Source of the DNA: Ideonella sp. A 288 | GTDB lineage: Bacteria; Pseudomonadota; Gammaproteobacteria; Burkholderiales; Burkholderiaceae_C | Direction of reading: 5' to 3' | Assembly: GCF_002198735.1 (NCBI RefSeq) | Contig: NZ_MWLO01000162.1 | Location: 1 to 60,516 of the forward strand | DNA length: 60,516 nucleotides | Shown here: positions 58,484-60,516 of the stretch, piece by piece | How the letters are laid out: each line of letters begins with the position of its first letter | Position numbering within the stretch: the stretch's first letter is position 1 | Position numbers and translations under genes: made by a program | The notes under the pieces: generated by a model | What the model saw: only the letters and a program-made list of their open reading frames with translations | Databases searched by the model: none | What the model was told of the DNA's origin: nothing

Positions 58484-60370
58484 ATGGCCCTCTTCCCCCA
58501 AGGCCTGACCCACGTCGACCAGCGCTGCAATGCCGGCGAGCGGCGCGTGCTGCACCAGCTCAAGCGCTGCCTGGACAACGACTACCTGGTGTGGCACGAC
58601 GTGCCGGTGGGGCCGCGTGCGCGGCAGCCCGATTTCGTGGTGCTGAGCCCGCGACAAGGGTTGCTGCTGCTCGAGGTGAAGGCCTGGAAGCGGCCGACGC
58701 TGCTGAGCGCCTCGCGCGACCGGGTCGAACTGCAGACCGCGCGCGGCCGTGTCGTCGAGGCCAACCCCTTGCGCCAGGCGCGCGACCATGCGATGGAGCT
58801 GGTCGATGCGATGAAGGCCGATGCGGCGCTCACCCATGCCGACGGCCCGTTCCAGGGCAGGCTGCTGTTCCCGTACGGCTGGGGCGCCGTGTTCTCGCAC
58901 ATCGCGGTGGCCGAGGTGGCGGGCACCGACTTCCACGCGGTGTTCCCCGGCCACCAGGTGCTGTTGCAGGACGATCTGGCCGACTCGGTGGAGCCTGGCG
59001 ACTTCCAGCGGCGCCTGTGGGGCATGTTCACCGTGAGCTACCCGCACACGCTGACGCTGCCGCAGCGCGACCGCATCCGCTGGCACCTGTTTCCCGAACT
59101 GCGCGTGCCCACGCAGGCGGCGCTGGACTTGGCCGGCGCCGAGGCGCCTGCAGGTGCCGCGCCACCGGCCCTGCCCGACCTGCTGCAGGTGATGGACCTG
59201 CAGCAGGAGCAGATCGCCCGCACGCTGGGTGAGGGCCACCGCGTGATCCACGGTGCGGCGGGCTCGGGCAAGACGATGATCCTGATCTGCCGAGCGCAGC
59301 ACCTGGCCGCGGCGGCGCGGCCCGACCAGCCGGTGCTGGTGCTGTGCTTCAACCGCACGCTGGCCGACCGCATCGGCGCGCTGCTGCGACACCGCGGCGT
59401 CGACGAGCGGGTGCAGGTGCGCACCTTCCACAGCTGGTGCAAAGACATGGTCGACAGCTACCAGCTCAGCGTGCCGCAGGTGGCCGACCGCGACGAGCAC
59501 TTCCGCCGCCTGGTGGCCACCGTGGAGCGCGCGCTCGAGACCGGCTTCGTGCCCGGTGGGCAGTACACCGCGCTGCTGGTGGACGAGGCGCACGATTTCG
59601 AGGACGGCTGGCTGCGCATGGCGGTGCGGCTGGTGAACCCGGCCACCAACAGCCTGCTGGTGCTGTACGACGACGCGCAGTCGATCTACCAGAAGAAGCG
59701 GCGGCGCTTCCACTTCGCCAGCGTCGGCATCGAGGCGCGCGGCCGCACCAGCATCCTGCGCATGAACTACCGCAACACCGCCGAGGTGCTGGCGCTGGCG
59801 GTGCACTGCGCACAGAGCCTGCTGGACGGCGCGGGCGAATCGCGCGACGACGACGAGGTGACGCTGGTGCAGCCGGCCAGCGCCGGCCGCCGGGGCCGCC
59901 TGCCGGTGCTGGTGCAGGGGCGCGACGAGCGCGACGAGGCCGAGGCGCTGGCTGAGCGCATCGCCGAGGCCATCGCCGCCGGCACGCCGGCGCAGGAGAT
60001 CGCGGTGCTGTGCCGCACCAAGGCGCTGATGCGGCCGATCGAGCAGGCGCTGGCGCGGCGGCGGCTGCCCTGGCAGTCGATGAACGCGCAGGCCTTCCGT
60101 CGCTTCGACTGGGTGCGGCCCAGCGTCAAGCTGCTGACGATGCACAGCGCCAAGGGGCTGGAGTTCCGCCTGGTGCTGGTGGCCGGACTGCAGGCGCTGC
60201 CGATGAAGGGCGAAGCGCTCGAGGACGCCGCGCGCCTGCTCTACGTGGCGATGACGCGCGCCACCCACGAGCTGGTGCTGTCGGCCCACGGCCGCTCGGC
60301 CATCGTCGACCGGGTGCAGGCGTCGCTGGGCGAGGTGACGCAGGCGTTCGTGCGCGCCGACGCGGCCTGA
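58484..60370 (+). CDS. NERD-domain UvrD-type helicase
   Basis: A 628-residue protein. The N-terminal NERD nuclease-related domain (about 12-130) has R45-x4-D50 and E64-V-K66, the PD-(D/E)xK-like core. The superfamily 1A helicase has GAAGSGKT at 257-264, DEAH at 367-370 (LLVDEAHDFED), MNYRNT at 427-432, MHSAKGLEF and LLYVAMTRATHEL near the C-terminus. Nuclease-helicase fusions of this kind occur in DNA repair and phage defence. It starts 10 bases after the HEPN-like gene, so it is probably in the same operon. Confidence 0.82.
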   Translation: MALFPQGLTHVDQRCNAGERRVLHQLKRCLDNDYLVWHDVPVGPRARQPDFVVLSPRQGLLLLEVKAWKRPTLLSASRDRVELQTARGRVVEANPLRQARDHAMELVDAMKADAALTHADGPFQGRLLFPYGWGAVFSHIAVAEVAGTDFHAVFPGHQVLLQDDLADSVEPGDFQRRLWGMFTVSYPHTLTLPQRDRIRWHLFPELRVPTQAALDLAGAEAPAGAAPPALPDLLQVMDLQQEQIARTLGEGHRVIHGAAGSGKTMILICRAQHLAAAARPDQPVLVLCFNRTLADRIGALLRHRGVDERVQVRTFHSWCKDMVDSYQLSVPQVADRDEHFRRLVATVERALETGFVPGGQYTALLVDEAHDFEDGWLRMAVRLVNPATNSLLVLYDDAQSIYQKKRRRFHFASVGIEARGRTSILRMNYRNTAEVLALAVHCAQSLLDGAGESRDDDEVTLVQPASAGRRGRLPVLVQGRDERDEAEALAERIAEAIAAGTPAQEIAVLCRTKALMRPIEQALARRRLPWQSMNAQAFRRFDWVRPSVKLLTMHSAKGLEFRLVLVAGLQALPMKGEALEDAARLLYVAMTRATHELVLSAHGRSAIVDRVQASLGEVTQAFVRADAA

Positions 60371-60455
60371 CGGCGAAGGGTTCTCGAAGCGTTCGAAGCA
60401 TGGGCCATGGGGTGCCTGTGGGCTTGTTGCGGCCGTTCGTTCCGTCCGACGATCT

Positions 60456-60480
60456 GCGCGGCGCGGCGCGGCGCGGCGCG
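60456..60480. repeat. Pentanucleotide tandem repeat (GCGCG)5
   Basis: Five exact copies of GCGCG in a row, 86 bases after the helicase stop, outside any recognised gene. Such runs are prone to slippage. Confidence 0.7.
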
Positions 60481-60516
60481 ACAGGCGGCAGCCGACGGTG
60501 GCGCTGACTGTGGCGG

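Overview
The window is high-GC DNA (roughly 70% by eye) that reads as the replication-origin neighbourhood of a betaproteobacterial chromosome, most likely order Burkholderiales (Rubrivivax/Ideonella/Leptothrix-like). Signs of this are the canonical block rpmH-rnpA-yidD-yidC-mnmE facing dnaA-dnaN-gyrB, a three-subunit proton-translocating transhydrogenase, a CysB-type sulfate uptake locus, PEP-CTERM proteins and a DUF3422 protein. The taxon is inferred from gene content only.

Layout. 0-12.5 kb: mixed housekeeping and accessory genes (Lgt-like/TlpA fusion, DUF3422, peptide-binding protein, TTC38-like protein, H-NS-like protein, PHB-depolymerase-type esterase with a ribbon-helix-helix partner, histidine phosphatase, MetY, lytic transglycosylase, BON lipoprotein). 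12.9-20.2 kb: sulfate uptake sbp-cysT-cysW-cysA, with a 32-codon peptide and a repeated promoter motif in front of cysT; a PEP-CTERM protein, cytochrome b561 with a PmrA/QseB-like box, and cysB. 20.3-25.0 kb: a phospholipase-D-family lipoprotein and a bufferin-type RiPP cassette (DUF2282 precursor, DUF692/MNIO enzyme, DUF2063 partner). 25-33 kb: nudJ-CDGSH-mnmA, pntAA-pntAB-pntB, a small beta-barrel protein and mnmE. 33-41.7 kb: the origin block, with DnaA-box-like sites inside rnpA, before dnaA and between dnaA and dnaN.

41.7-47.0 kb is an accessory island directly behind gyrB, visibly lower in GC: a complete mcrB-mcrC pair (McrB carries an EVE-like insert in its ATPase), then a mosaic of broken pieces (both ends of a Fic-family gene in the wrong order, a decayed membrane protein, an IS66 remnant). 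47-57 kb holds small redox and secreted proteins: a duplicated C_GCAxxG_C_C protein with a flavodoxin-fold reductase, TIGR02450, DUF4331 plus PEP-CTERM, TlpA, GST, a thioredoxin-like ferredoxin, a degenerate HepT-like protein, a TerB/DUF697-like protein and a MazG-like enzyme. 57.4-60.4 kb is a compact candidate defence or toxin-antitoxin cassette: a winged-helix/MNT nucleotidyltransferase fusion behind a palindrome, an overlapping HEPN-like protein, and a NERD-UvrD helicase.

The best candidates for new biology are the wHTH-MNT/HEPN/NERD-helicase cassette, the bufferin locus lacking a visible DoxX partner, the HepT-like protein without its catalytic motif, and the DnaA-box cluster embedded in rnpA.
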